DNA from: Azotobacter vinelandii
Lineage (GTDB): Bacteria; Pseudomonadota; Gammaproteobacteria; Pseudomonadales; Pseudomonadaceae
Assembly (NCBI RefSeq): GCF_001571105.1
Contig: NZ_BCTD01000008.1
Strand: one strand, 5' to 3'
Length of the DNA stretch: 64,000 nt
The notes beneath the pieces were generated by a model. That model ran no database searches, was not told the origin of the DNA, and saw only the letters and a list, made by a program, of their open reading frames with translations. Position numbers and translations under genes: made by a program. Below are positions 8,374-18,335 of this stretch, one piece after another. The stretch's first letter is position 1. Every line of letters starts with the position of its first letter.

Positions 8374-8948
8374 GCGATAGTCGCCCGAGCGCTATTGATT
8401 CGATGCCCCGCTGTCGTATCTGCGCTCGCTCGATGGTCATCGCCCCGGCGGTTCAGGGCCTTGCTTCAGCGGAAGGGTGTCGCCGAGTCGGAATCATTCG
8501 GCCCCCAATGCCGGTTCTCCTGGCCGTCTCTCTTGTGCCGGCTGAAAACGGCGAAAAGCCCCGTACCTGGGAGGAATCCCGGCTCGATGGACAAAATCCG
8601 GTCTTCTCGGCAGGTGCGTGCCTTGTTCTTTGTTCTATCTGCTCCAGCCCTCTTCGGAGGGCTTTTTTAATTCTCGCCCGACCATCGGGCCGAACCGAGT
8701 ATCCATCTTCCATTCCCGGATATCGGCAATCTCGAATGACCGGCCCGACAGTTGCGCCGGGCAAGCGGCCAGGCACGTTCCGGACCTCTTCGGGCAACCG
8801 CCGGTACGAGCGGCGCGCATTGAGCCACGGATCGAAACACGCAGAGGGATAACAGAGGGACGAAGGTGGCAAACGCGGATGGATCATTCCCGTTTCTTTG
8901 CATGGTCCGGGGCGAAAACCCCTTGAAATCGGGAAGAGCATGACTGGA
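8374..8948. other. Intergenic region with an orphan terminator
   Basis: 575 bp between the micro-ORF and ffs. I see no ORF with a good start, ribosome binding site or recognisable protein on either strand. The only clear element is the plus-strand terminator at 8646-8668. The part next to ffs should contain the processing or termination region of the 4.5S RNA. Confidence 0.5.
8646..8668 (+). terminator. Rho-independent terminator with no obvious gene
   Basis: Perfect 7-bp stem AGCCCTC / GAGGGCT (8646-8652 with 8657-8663) on a TTCG tetraloop, then TTTTT and AA. It is strong for plus-strand transcription. The nearest plus-strand gene is the 28-codon micro-ORF ending at 8372, so it ends either that transcript with a 270-base 3' part or a small RNA. 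Confidence 0.88.
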
Positions 8949-9058
8949 GGTGGCCCCACCAGCCACACCCCGGCACACAAGGTCACCGCTACGGCTGCTC
9001 CCTTCCGGGCCTGACCGGGTTCACGGCTGCTCGTTGCGGGGGGACCGGCAGGACCACC
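8949..9058 (-). ncRNA. ffs: Signal recognition particle 4.5S RNA
   Basis: On the minus strand the core GGTCAGGCCCGGAAGGGAGC followed by AGCC is the universally conserved SRP domain IV (GGUCAGGUCCGGAAGGAAGCAGCC in E. coli). The two ends pair: 5' GGTGGTCC with 3' GGGGCCACC closes the long hairpin. Length about 110 nt, as expected for the bacterial 4.5S RNA that binds Ffh. The exact ends are inferred from the terminal pairing. Confidence 0.95.
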
Positions 9059-9305
9059 ATAACGACACCCACCAGTTGGCGGGTCGGGCCATTGTACCGG
9101 CTTGCCCGCAAGTTACAACCATCGCTTGCTGGAAAGCGTTTGGCGACAACCACTTGCCAGCTTGGGCGTAGTTCCCTGCACGGAACCGGCCGTCATGCCG
9201 CCAACGGTAAGGACGGTCGAAAATCCCGTTTTCTGCCGCAGCAAACCGCTCGGCACGAACTCACCACGCTCCCACCCCTGACCGATGCCGGACGGAGCAT
9301 GCCCC

Positions 9306-10094
9306 TCAGCGATAATTTCCCGCCCGCCAGCGCGCCAGCCAAGCCAGGCTGTCGCGGCTCGCGCCGGCCGGGCGGTATTCGGCGCCGAGCCAGCCCCGGT
9401 AGCCGCTCGCCTGCAAGGCGGCCAGGGTCGCGGCGAAATCCACCTGTCCGCTGCCCGGCTCACCCCGTCCCGGACAATCGGCGAACTGCACATGGCCGAT
9501 GCGCCCGGCCAGGCGGGCGATGCAGTCCGGAAGGTCCAGCCCCTGGCGGGCCATATGGTAGAGATCCAGTTGGGCCAGACAGTTGGGATGGTCCACGCGC
9601 CGCAGCAAGGCATCCAGTTGTTCGGCTGTGTTGACCAGAAAGCCCGGTACGTCCAGCGGGTTGATCGCCTCGCAGACCACGGTGATCCCCAGCACCGAGA
9701 AGGCTTCGGCCGCCCTGGCCAGGTTGGACTCCAGAGTCGCCAGGGCCAGCTCCGGAGCCACCCCCTCGGCCAGGCGCCCCGGCAGGATATTGACGCAATC
9801 CGGCCGAACCATCGCGGCATAACTCAGCGCCAGTTGCAATGCGGCATCGAACTCCGCCTGCCGCTGCGGAACCGCGGCCAGCCCCGGACCTCCCTGCAGG
9901 AAATCGGCGGCCGGCAGGTTGATCAACACCAGCGGCATCCCGGCCCGCTCCAGCTCCTCCTTTAGGCGGATGGCCGGGATCTCGTAAGGAAACTGGATCT
10001 CGACACCATCGAAGCCCGCCGCCGCAGAGGCCACGATGCGTTCGAGCAAGGGTTTCTCGCTGAACAGCAGGGAAAGGTTGGCGGCTATCTGCAT
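9306..10094 (-). CDS. hyi: Hydroxypyruvate isomerase family protein
   Basis: 262-residue TIM-barrel sugar isomerase of the xylose isomerase-like/AP endonuclease 2 fold. Recognisable parts are the start MQIAANLSLLFSE..LLERI, GFDGVEIQFPYE, VCEAINPLDVPGF (metal-ligand Glu), AQLDLYHMARQG (Asp and His ligands) and GHVQFAD.PGR.EPG..VDF. These match Hyi, which interconverts hydroxypyruvate and tartronate semialdehyde; the related OtnI (2-oxo-tetronate isomerase) is a real alternative. No glyoxylate carboligase or tartronate semialdehyde reductase gene is adjacent, so the pathway is not shown. GAGGAG lies 10 bases upstream of the ATG. Transcribed divergently from dgkA. Confidence 0.8.
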   Translation of the reverse strand: MQIAANLSLLFSEKPLLERIVASAAAGFDGVEIQFPYEIPAIRLKEELERAGMPLVLINLPAADFLQGGPGLAAVPQRQAEFDAALQLALSYAAMVRPDCVNILPGRLAEGVAPELALATLESNLARAAEAFSVLGITVVCEAINPLDVPGFLVNTAEQLDALLRRVDHPNCLAQLDLYHMARQGLDLPDCIARLAGRIGHVQFADCPGRGEPGSGQVDFAATLAALQASGYRGWLGAEYRPAGASRDSLAWLARWRAGNYR

Positions 10095-10221
10095 GATGGT
10101 TCTGCTCCTCCGATTGGGTTCCGGCCATGGTGGCCTACGTTTTTTTCACTCTATGCTGTTTACTATCGGACGACTCGACAACCGCCCCGTGGTCCCCTCA
10201 TTCGCCACAGAGACGCTCCTG

Positions 10222-10605
10222 ATGCCACCCAACCTGCTCGACAGCCGGCCCCTGAAGGGCCAGCGAGGATTCCGCCGGATTCTCAATGCCACCAGTTACT
10301 CCCTAGCCGGTCTCAAGGCCGCCTTCGTCGGCGAGGCGGCCTTCCGCCAGTTGGTCATGCTGAACCTGTTGCTGATTCCCGTCGCCTGCCTGCTCGATGT
10401 GAGCCGGGTCGAGCGCGCCCTGTTGATCGCCGTGGTGCTGCTGGCACCCATCGTCGAACTGCTCAACTCGGCCATCGAAGCCACCGTCGACCGCATCTCG
10501 CTGGAACTGCACCCCCTCTCCAAGCGGGCCAAGGACATGGGCAGCGCCGCCCAGTTGCTCGTCCTGGTTCTGATCGCCGCGGTCTGGGCCACGATTCTGC
10601 TCTAG
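10222..10605 (+). CDS. dgkA: Diacylglycerol kinase
   Basis: 127 residues with three membrane helices. GEAAFRQL, VELLNSAIEATVDRIS and HPLSKRAKDMGSAA are the DgkA signature and carry the catalytic Glu and Asn positions. The enzyme phosphorylates diacylglycerol to phosphatidic acid at the inner membrane. The ATG at 10222 is chosen because the conserved protein begins just after it; the frame is open further upstream without similarity. Confidence 0.95.
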   Translation: MPPNLLDSRPLKGQRGFRRILNATSYSLAGLKAAFVGEAAFRQLVMLNLLLIPVACLLDVSRVERALLIAVVLLAPIVELLNSAIEATVDRISLELHPLSKRAKDMGSAAQLLVLVLIAAVWATILL

Positions 10606-10710
10606 CCGCTCTGCCGTAGCCGCACGACTCTCATCCTCTCATGGATGGAGAGGAGCCCAGCGCTTTCACCGCCTTCGATTCGCGCCCCTTCGCAGCGGGC
10701 GCGCTTCCTC

Positions 10711-10716
10711 TATAAT
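10711..10716 (+). promoter_or_regulatory. Probable -10 element of the ABC importer operon
   Basis: Perfect TATAAT, 38 bp upstream of the binding-protein start, in an otherwise GC-rich gap. No good -35 box is seen at 17 bp, and an inverted repeat GCGCCC/GGGCGC (10682-10687 with 10697-10702) lies just upstream. Confidence 0.55.
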
Positions 10717-10753
10717 CCGCCCGCCTTTTTCCGCCATTGAACCGGAGAACCCC

Positions 10754-11605
10754 ATGCTCAAGCGTACCCTGGCGCTCGCCGCCGGCTTTGCCCTGTCCCT
10801 GTCCAGCGTTTTCGCCCAGGCTGCCGACGTGCTCAACGTCTCGGCGATTCCCGATGAGGCGCCCACCGAGCTGCTGCGCAAGTTCAAGCCGCTCGGCGCC
10901 TATCTGGAGAAAGAGCTGGGCATGCCGGTGAAATTCGTGCCGGTGGCCGACTATGCGGCGGTGGTCGAAGCGCTGGCCGCCGACCGTGTGGATATGGCCT
11001 GGCTGGGCGGCTTCACCTTCGTGCAGACCCGCCTGAAGACCGGCAACGCCATTCCGCTGGTGCAGCGCGAGCAGGACGAGAAGTTCACCAGCAAGTTCAT
11101 CAGCGCCGATCCGGCGGTGAAATCCCTGCAGGACCTCAAAGGCAGGACCTTCGCCTTCGGCTCGGTATCCTCCACCTCGGGCAGCCTGATGCCGCGCTAC
11201 TTCATGCTCAAGGACGGCATCAAGCCGGAAGAGTTCTTCAGCCGCGTGGCCTACTCCGGCGCCCACGACGCCACGGTCGCCTGGGTGCAGTCCGGCAAGG
11301 TCGACGCCGGCGTGCTCAACGCCTCGGTATGGGACAAGCTGGTCAATTCCGGCAAGGTCGATACCGACAAGGTCAAGGTGTTCGCCACCACCCCGACCTA
11401 TTACGACTACAACTGGACGGTGCGCGGCAGCCTCGATCCCGAACTGGCGGCGAAGATCAAGAAGGCCTTCCTCGCCCTCGATCCGGCCAAGCCGGAGCAC
11501 AAGGCGATCCTCGACCTGCAGGCCGCCAGCCGCTTCATCGAGACCAAGCCGGAGAACTACCAGGGCATCGAGGAAGCGGCGCGCGCCGCCGGCCTCCTGA
11601 AGTGA
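10754..11605 (+). CDS. Periplasmic binding protein of a phosphonate/selenate-type ABC importer
   Basis: 283 residues with a clear Sec signal peptide (cleavage after about AQAADV). The PhnD/PtxB fold is seen in SAIPDEAPTELLRKF.PLGAYLE, VPVADYAAVVEAL, DMAWLGGFTFVQ, the FAFGSVSSTSGSLMPR ligand-loop and SGAHDATVAWVQSGKVDAGV. Pseudomonas proteins of this type are annotated as putative selenate transporters. Substrate could equally be a phosphonate, phosphite or another oxyanion; nothing here decides it. It is the first of four genes with overlapping ends. Confidence 0.88.
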   Translation: MLKRTLALAAGFALSLSSVFAQAADVLNVSAIPDEAPTELLRKFKPLGAYLEKELGMPVKFVPVADYAAVVEALAADRVDMAWLGGFTFVQTRLKTGNAIPLVQREQDEKFTSKFISADPAVKSLQDLKGRTFAFGSVSSTSGSLMPRYFMLKDGIKPEEFFSRVAYSGAHDATVAWVQSGKVDAGVLNASVWDKLVNSGKVDTDKVKVFATTPTYYDYNWTVRGSLDPELAAKIKKAFLALDPAKPEHKAILDLQAASRFIETKPENYQGIEEAARAAGLLK

Positions 11606-12402
11606 TCCTGAAGCTGTCCGGCGTGGGCCTGACCCACGCCAACGGCCAAGTCGCGCTGAGCGATATCGGGCTGGCGATCGCTCCCGGCGAACGGGTGGCG
11701 ATCATCGGCCCCTCCGGTGCCGGCAAGACCAGCCTGCTGCGCTTGCTCGCCACCGCCCAGCGGCCCAGTGCCGGCCGGATCGAAATACTCGGCGCCGACC
11801 CCTGGGCTCTTTCCGCCGCCGCCCGGCAGCGGCTGCGCGCGCGCATCGGCCTGATCCACCAGACCCCGCCCCTGCCGCCGCGCCAGCGGGTGGTCACCGC
11901 CGTGCTGGCCGGCAAGCTCGGGCAGTGGTCCCTGCCCAGGAGCCTGCTCAACCTGGTACACCCGCTGGATACCGCCGGCGCGGCCGCGGCCCTGGCGCGC
12001 CTGGACCTGTCCGAAAAGCTGTTCGAGCACTGCGACCGGCTCTCCGGCGGCCAGTTGCAGCGGGTCGGCATCGCCCGCGTGCTCTACCAGGAGCCGGAAC
12101 TGATCCTCGCCGACGAGCCGGTCTCGGCCATGGACCCGGTGCTCGCCGGACACACCCTCGGCGTGCTGAGCGAAGAGACCGCCCGCCGCGACATCACCCT
12201 GCTCGCCAGCCTGCATGCGGTGGATCTGGCGCTGGCGCATTTCCCGCGCATCCTCGGCGTGCGCGCCGGGCGCCTGGTCTTCGACCTCCCGGCCGCCGCC
12301 CTCGGCCAGCCCGAGCTGGACGCGCTCTACGCCAACGAACAACTGCAGCCGACCGCCGTGCCGGCGGCTGCCCCCCAGCCGTCGCACATACCCCGATGCT
12401 GA
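11602..12402 (+). CDS. ABC importer ATP-binding protein (PhnC-like)
   Basis: 266 residues from a GTG that overlaps the stop of the binding-protein gene (GTGA). Walker A GPSGAGKTS at 36-44, Q-loop in GLIHQTPPLPP, signature LSGGQLQRVGIARVL, Walker B LILADEPVSAMDP and switch His in LLASLHAVDLAL. The closest group is the phosphonate/phosphite importer ATPases. No in-frame ATG would keep the conserved first strand, so GTG is preferred. The last codons overlap the next gene by 7 bp. Confidence 0.9.
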   Translation: MILKLSGVGLTHANGQVALSDIGLAIAPGERVAIIGPSGAGKTSLLRLLATAQRPSAGRIEILGADPWALSAAARQRLRARIGLIHQTPPLPPRQRVVTAVLAGKLGQWSLPRSLLNLVHPLDTAGAAAALARLDLSEKLFEHCDRLSGGQLQRVGIARVLYQEPELILADEPVSAMDPVLAGHTLGVLSEETARRDITLLASLHAVDLALAHFPRILGVRAGRLVFDLPAAALGQPELDALYANEQLQPTAVPAAAPQPSHIPRC

Positions 12403-13226
12403 CCCGGGGCCCCCTCCGCGATCCCGCCGCCCTGCCGCGCCTGTCGCTCAGCCTGCTGGCGCTGTTCCTGCTGTGGCCGGGCCTGTCGCTCAGCGAACTG
12501 GACCTGGGCGTGCTCCTGCAGGGCGACAACACGGCCACCATGGGCCAATTCGTCGCCGCCTTCTGGCCGCCGGAACACGGCCGCGAATTCCTCGAACTGC
12601 TCGGCCGGGCGACCCTGGAAACCCTGGCCATCGCCACCGCCGGCATGAGCCTGGCGCTGCTCATCGCCCTGCCCGCGTCGCTGCTCGCCAGCCGTGCCCT
12701 GTCGCTCTCCGCGCTGCACTGCGGCGGCCGTCCGGCCTGGTGGGGCGCTCTGCTGCGCTGGCCGGTACGCATCTTCCTGATCGTCCTGCGCAGCGTGCCG
12801 GAAATCGTCTGGGCCCTGCTTTTCGTGCGCGCCGTGGGACTGGGGCCGAGCGCCGGGGTACTGGCCATCGCCATCACCTATGCCGGCATGCTTGGCAAGG
12901 TCTATGCGGAGATCTTCGAGTCGGTCGACCCGCGCCCGGCGCGCGCCCTGCTCGGCAGCGGCAGTCCGCGGCTGGTCGCCTTTCTCTACGGCATCCTGCC
13001 CAACGCCGCGGCGGAGATGCTTTCCTATACCGTCTACCGCTGGGAATGCGCGATCCGTGCCTCGGTGGTGATGGGTTTCGTCGGCGCCGGCGGACTCGGC
13101 CAGCAGATCGACCTGTCGATGCGCATGTTCGCCGGCGGCGAGGTGGCCAGCATGCTGCTGACCTTCCTCCTGCTGGTACTGTTGGCCGACCAATTGAGCC
13201 GCCTGCTGCGCGGGAGGCTGGCATGA
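12396..13226 (+). CDS. ABC importer permease 1 (PhnE-like)
   Basis: 276 residues. Six or so membrane helices; the coupling motif is SYTVYRWECAIRASVVMGFVGAGGLGQQID (EAA-loop type, positions about 220-250). RSVPEIVWALLF is typical of PhnE-like permeases. It starts within the 3' end of the ATPase gene and its last codons overlap the second permease by ATGA, so all three are one translational unit. Confidence 0.9.
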   Translation: MLTRGPLRDPAALPRLSLSLLALFLLWPGLSLSELDLGVLLQGDNTATMGQFVAAFWPPEHGREFLELLGRATLETLAIATAGMSLALLIALPASLLASRALSLSALHCGGRPAWWGALLRWPVRIFLIVLRSVPEIVWALLFVRAVGLGPSAGVLAIAITYAGMLGKVYAEIFESVDPRPARALLGSGSPRLVAFLYGILPNAAAEMLSYTVYRWECAIRASVVMGFVGAGGLGQQIDLSMRMFAGGEVASMLLTFLLLVLLADQLSRLLRGRLA

Positions 13227-13981
13227 GCAACGCCCTCCTGCTGCTGGGCCTGCTGGCGGCCGTGACGGCCTCTTTCGCCTGGCTGGAGATCGACTTCGGC
13301 GCGCTGTTCGGCGCGGACAGCTTGCGGCAGATGGGCGATTACGCCAGCGGCTTCCTCAGCCCCGACTTCTCTCCGGCGCACCTGCTGGCCATCGGTCGCG
13401 GTGCCCTGGAAACCCTGGCCATGTCGGCCATCGGCACCCTGCTCGCCGCCCTCCTCGGCCTGCTGCTGGCGCTCCCGGCCAGCGGGCGCTGCGGGCTGCC
13501 GGCGAACGCCGCCGCCCGCCTGCTGCTCAATGCCCTGCGGGCGATCCCGGAGCTGGTCTGGGCCGCGCTGATGGTGCTGGCCGCCGGCCTCGGCCCGAAC
13601 GCCGGCACCCTGGCGCTGGCGCTGCACACCGCCGGGGTGCTCGGCCGGCTGTTCGCCGAGGCCCTGGAAAACATCCCCGGCGAACCGGCCGAGGCCGTGC
13701 GCCTGGCTGGCGGCGGGCGCGTCGCGGCATTCTGCTACGGCACCCTGCCAGGGGTCTGGCCGCAGCTTCTGGCCTATACCCTGTACCGTTGGGAGAACAA
13801 CATCCGCATGGCCAGCGTACTGGGCTTCGTCGGCGCCGGCGGGCTGGGACAGATGCTCTACCTGAGCCTCAGCCTGTTCCAGGAGGCCCAGGCCGCCACG
13901 GTGATCCTCGCCATGCTGTCGCTGGTGCTGGGTGTCGATGCGCTGAGCGGCTGGGGACGCCAGCGCTGGGTATGGAACTGA
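13223..13981 (+). CDS. ABC importer permease 2 (PhnE-like)
   Basis: 252 residues, paralogous to the preceding permease: RAIPELVWAALMVLAAGLGPNAG and YTLYRWENNIRMASVLGFVGAGGLGQML repeat the same motifs in the same order. Two different PhnE-type permeases suggest a heterodimeric channel. The stop is only 10 bp from the stop of atpG on the other strand, with no terminator between. Confidence 0.9.
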   Translation: MSNALLLLGLLAAVTASFAWLEIDFGALFGADSLRQMGDYASGFLSPDFSPAHLLAIGRGALETLAMSAIGTLLAALLGLLLALPASGRCGLPANAAARLLLNALRAIPELVWAALMVLAAGLGPNAGTLALALHTAGVLGRLFAEALENIPGEPAEAVRLAGGGRVAAFCYGTLPGVWPQLLAYTLYRWENNIRMASVLGFVGAGGLGQMLYLSLSLFQEAQAATVILAMLSLVLGVDALSGWGRQRWVWN

Positions 13982-13991
13982 GCCCAGGCCT

Positions 13992-14833
13992 TCAGAGGCG
14001 CGCGGCGGACAACTCGATGATCTCGTCGGTGATTTCGTCCTGGCGCACCCGCCTGTACTCGGCCAGCAGATCGGCGCTGCGCCGCTCGACGTTGCCCCGG
14101 GCGGCGACCATGGCCTGCATGCGTGCCTCGTTCTCCGCCGCGAAGGACAGCATCAGCGCCTCGCACAGCTCGGCGTAGACGTACTCCTCGGCCAAGCCGG
14201 CGACCAGACGGGCCGGCGCCAGGGTGACGGCGGGCGACGGGTGGCGGTGTGACGCCGGGAAGCGCCGGTAGTCGAACGGCAGCAGCGTGCGGGTCAGCAC
14301 CGGCTGCCGCCCCTCCTCCCCCGGTTGCGCGTGGACCAGGCTCACGCGAGTCGGCGTTCCGTCGCCGAGACGGGCATACAGGGCGTCGGCCATGCGTCCC
14401 GCCAGGGCCGACATCTCGTCCGGATGCGCGATCATCGGCGCCGACCAGGCCGGTCTCAGGCCACGCTCGGCGGCCACCGTCGCGCCACGCTCGCCGAGCA
14501 CCCACAGCTGTGCCCCGGCAGCGCCGAGACAGGCGCCGGCCGACTCCAGCACCCGCTCGTTGAAGCCGCCGACGAAGCCCTGCTCGGCGCACAGCGCCAG
14601 CACCAGGTGCCGCCGATCGCCACCGGCCGGAACCTCGGGGTACTGCGCCTCGGGCAGCAGCGCCAGCGCCTCGCCGATCGCCGTGCCGAGGGTTTCGGCA
14701 TAGGCGCGCACACTGTCCAGGCAGTTCCGGGCCTCCCGCGAGCGGGCGGCGGCAATGGCGCGCATGGCGCCGATCACCAGACCCAGCTCGCGGGTGGTGG
14801 CCAGATGTCCGGCGACCTCGCCGAGCCGACCGC

Positions 14834-14837
<4 letters not shown>
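13992..14837 (-). CDS. atpG: N-type ATPase gamma subunit
   Basis: 281 residues from a GTG that overlaps the atpA stop. The N-terminal coiled coil (GHLATTRELGLVIGAMRAIAAARS) and the C-terminal helix (ENEARMQAMVAARGNVERRSADLL...DEITDEIIELSAARL) form the rotor shaft; ALCAEQGFVGGFNERV is the conserved central strand. It closes the atpDCQRBEFAG operon. It is diverged from housekeeping AtpG and starts with V/M-SGRLGEV rather than the usual A-x-x-K-E-I-R. A start further upstream would lie inside atpA. Confidence 0.92.
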
Positions 14838-16361
<1,524 letters not shown>

Positions 16362-16375
<14 letters not shown>

Positions 16376-17102
16376 GGCTCAACTCCCTGTGCAGCCGCGC
16401 CAGATCGGCGCGGAAACTGTTGCGCACCACGGCGTTGGAGCCCTCCAGTTCGAGTCCGGCGATCAGTCCGGGATCGACTGCCACCTTCAGCTCCGGCTCC
16501 CGTCCGAGCGCGCGCGCCAGCGCCTGGCGGCAAGCCTCCAGCTCCCCGGCGCTCGGCGTGCGCGGCACGCGCAGGGTCAGCGCGGCGGACTCGGCGCCGA
16601 GCGCCTGGCGCGCGGCCGCCGGCAACTCGTCCAGCCCGGCCAGCAGGCCATCGATGAAAGCGGATAGCCGCACGCTGTCCGGCAGCCGCTCCAGCAGTCG
16701 CGCGGCGATCTCCAGCGCCAGACGGGTGGCGCGTTCCTCGACCAGCGCCAGGACAGCCTGCTGCCGTGCCACCTGGGCCTGCTCCGCCCGCTCGTGCAAC
16801 TGCCGGACCTCCTCCTCGGCCTCCCGCAACAGGCGCGCCTTGACCCCCGCGACCTCCTGCTCCGCCGCCCGCAGCGCGGTATCCTGCCGGCTGGCCAGTT
16901 GCGCGCGGGCCGCCTCCGCCTCGGCGCGCACGCGCTCGGCGGCGGCCTTGGCCTCGGCGGCCTCATCGAGCAGCCGCCCGGCCTCGCTCTGCCGCTCGGC
17001 GACTATCTGCGCCACCGGCCGGAACAGGAAACGCGACAGCAGCCAGACGAGAATCAGAACGTTGACCGCCTGCAGGCCCAGGCTCCACCAATCCAGCGTC
17101 AT
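16362..17102 (-). CDS. atpF: N-type ATPase b subunit with a delta-like C-terminus
   Basis: 246 residues, about 90 longer than E. coli b. One N-terminal membrane helix (about 6-26), then a long Ala/Glu/Arg-rich coiled coil (about 30-140) as in the b stalk. The last 100 residues are not b-like. The end VDPGLIAGLELEGSN followed by AVVRNSFRADLARL resembles the C-terminus of the F1 delta subunit (E. coli IDKSVMAGVIIRAGD followed by MVIDGSVRGRLERL). No separate atpH is present, so this gene probably supplies the delta function as a fusion. The fusion reading is my inference from motif similarity. Confidence 0.88.
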
Positions 17103-17112
17103 GGGGCCGCGC

Positions 17113-17361
17113 TCAGTGGACGAAGGGGTTGGCGAACAGCAGCAGCACGGCGACCACCAGGCAGTAGATGGCCATGGTCTCGATCATCGCCAGACCGACG
17201 AACAGGGTGCGCGAGAGGGTGCCGGCGGCCTCCGGCTGGCGTGCGATGGCATCCATCGCCGCCGCCACCGCGCGCCCCTCGGCCAGTGCCGGGCCGATGG
17301 CGCCGAAGGACACCGCCAGGGCGGCGCCGAGGATGCTGACGATCTCGATCGGGTTGTCCAT
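17113..17361 (-). CDS. atpE: N-type ATPase c subunit
   Basis: 82 residues, a two-helix hairpin with the conserved polar loop ARQPEA. The ion-binding Glu is E61 (helix 2, IETMAIY). E28 in helix 1 (PALAEG) occupies the position of the Na+-coordinating Gln of sodium-type c subunits, and T62 and Y66 also fall at sodium-site positions. AAGGAG lies 7 bases upstream of the start. The N-type rotor ring known from Burkholderia pseudomallei was reported to have 17 copies and to use protons, so ion choice should not be read from motifs alone. Confidence 0.95.
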   Translation of the reverse strand: MDNPIEIVSILGAALAVSFGAIGPALAEGRAVAAAMDAIARQPEAAGTLSRTLFVGLAMIETMAIYCLVVAVLLLFANPFVH

Positions 17362-17364
17362 GAA

Positions 17365-18054
17365 TCACTCCTTTGAGGCAGGGTGCGTGCCGGCGGTTTC
17401 CTTCACGGCGGCACCGATGAAGACCATCGCCAGGACACTGAAGATGTAGGCCTGGATCGCCCCGGTGAGCAGGTCCAGCGCCATGAAGGGAATCGGTACC
17501 AGCAGGCCGGCCAGCGACAGGGCGATGCCGAGCACGAACACGCCGCTCATGATGTTGCCGAACAGGCGCACGCTCAGCGAGAAGGTGCGGGTCAACTGCT
17601 CGACGATGTTCAGCGGGATCATCACCCAGCTCGGCTCGGCGAAGGTGCGCAGATAGCCGGCCGGGCCACGGCTCGCCACCCCGCAGGCGATGCTCGCGAC
17701 GAACACGATCAGCGCCAGAGCGGCGTCGGTTTCCAGGCTGGCGGTGGGCGGCTCGATACCGGGGATCAGTTCCGCCCAGTTGGCGGCCAGGATGAACAGG
17801 AACAGGCTGCCGATCAGAGCACGGTAGGGGGCCGGCGAGACCTGCATGGTGTCGCGGATCTGCCCGTCGAGGACCGCCACCAGGAGTTCCAGCAGGCTTT
17901 GCCAGCGCGTCGGACGCAGGCGCAGGCGGCGGGTCAGCAGCCAACTGCCGCCGGCCAGCAGCGCCAGCAGCCCCCAGGTCACCGCCACCGCTTTGCCGAT
18001 GGGCAGCGGGCCGAGCTGGAAGAGGGTTTCGCTGATCAAAGGCGAATGCATCAT
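17365..18054 (-). CDS. atpB: N-type ATPase a subunit
   Basis: 229 residues, five to six helices. Recognisable parts are the N-terminal PLISETLFQLGPLPIGKAVAVTWG, LFLFILAANWAELIPG, LTRTFSLSVRLFGNIMSG with the essential channel Arg, and the final ALDLLTGAIQAYIFSVLAMVFIGAAV. The ATG at 18054 is preferred because it overlaps the atpR stop as ATGA and has AGGAG at a 7-base spacing; an ATG two codons upstream (18060) is also possible. Confidence 0.93.
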   Translation of the reverse strand: MMHSPLISETLFQLGPLPIGKAVAVTWGLLALLAGGSWLLTRRLRLRPTRWQSLLELLVAVLDGQIRDTMQVSPAPYRALIGSLFLFILAANWAELIPGIEPPTASLETDAALALIVFVASIACGVASRGPAGYLRTFAEPSWVMIPLNIVEQLTRTFSLSVRLFGNIMSGVFVLGIALSLAGLLVPIPFMALDLLTGAIQAYIFSVLAMVFIGAAVKETAGTHPASKE

Positions 18055-18335
18055 CGACATGCTCCTTCCCGCCGCAACAGCCGGCGGCGCGCCAGCAGCA
18101 GACCGCAGGCGCCGGCCAGCAGCGCGCCGAGGCCGAGGCGGATCAGTCCCGCCAGTACGGCGACGGTCAGCCCCAGGCGCAACGATTGCAGGGCCAGGGC
18201 GGCGGCGATCCGCCCCGCGGTGAACAGGCGCAGGTTCGCCGCCAGCGAGGAAAAATGCGCCCAGCCGGCGAGCAGCCCGACCAGCAGGCCGAGCCCCAGG
18301 GGCAGCGCGCTCTCCAGCAGCACCAACGCCTTCAT
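18051..18335 (-). CDS. atpR: N-type ATPase accessory membrane protein AtpR
   Basis: 94 residues, three hydrophobic segments, very Leu/Ala-rich, ending in a basic tail (ARRRLLRREGACR). Its position between atpQ and atpB and its size identify AtpR, a protein found only in N-ATPase operons. AtpQ and AtpR are thought to help assembly or ion supply of the c ring. Start and stop overlap both neighbours by 4 bp. Confidence 0.88.
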   Translation of the reverse strand: MKALVLLESALPLGLGLLVGLLAGWAHFSSLAANLRLFTAGRIAAALALQSLRLGLTVAVLAGLIRLGLGALLAGACGLLLARRRLLRREGACR

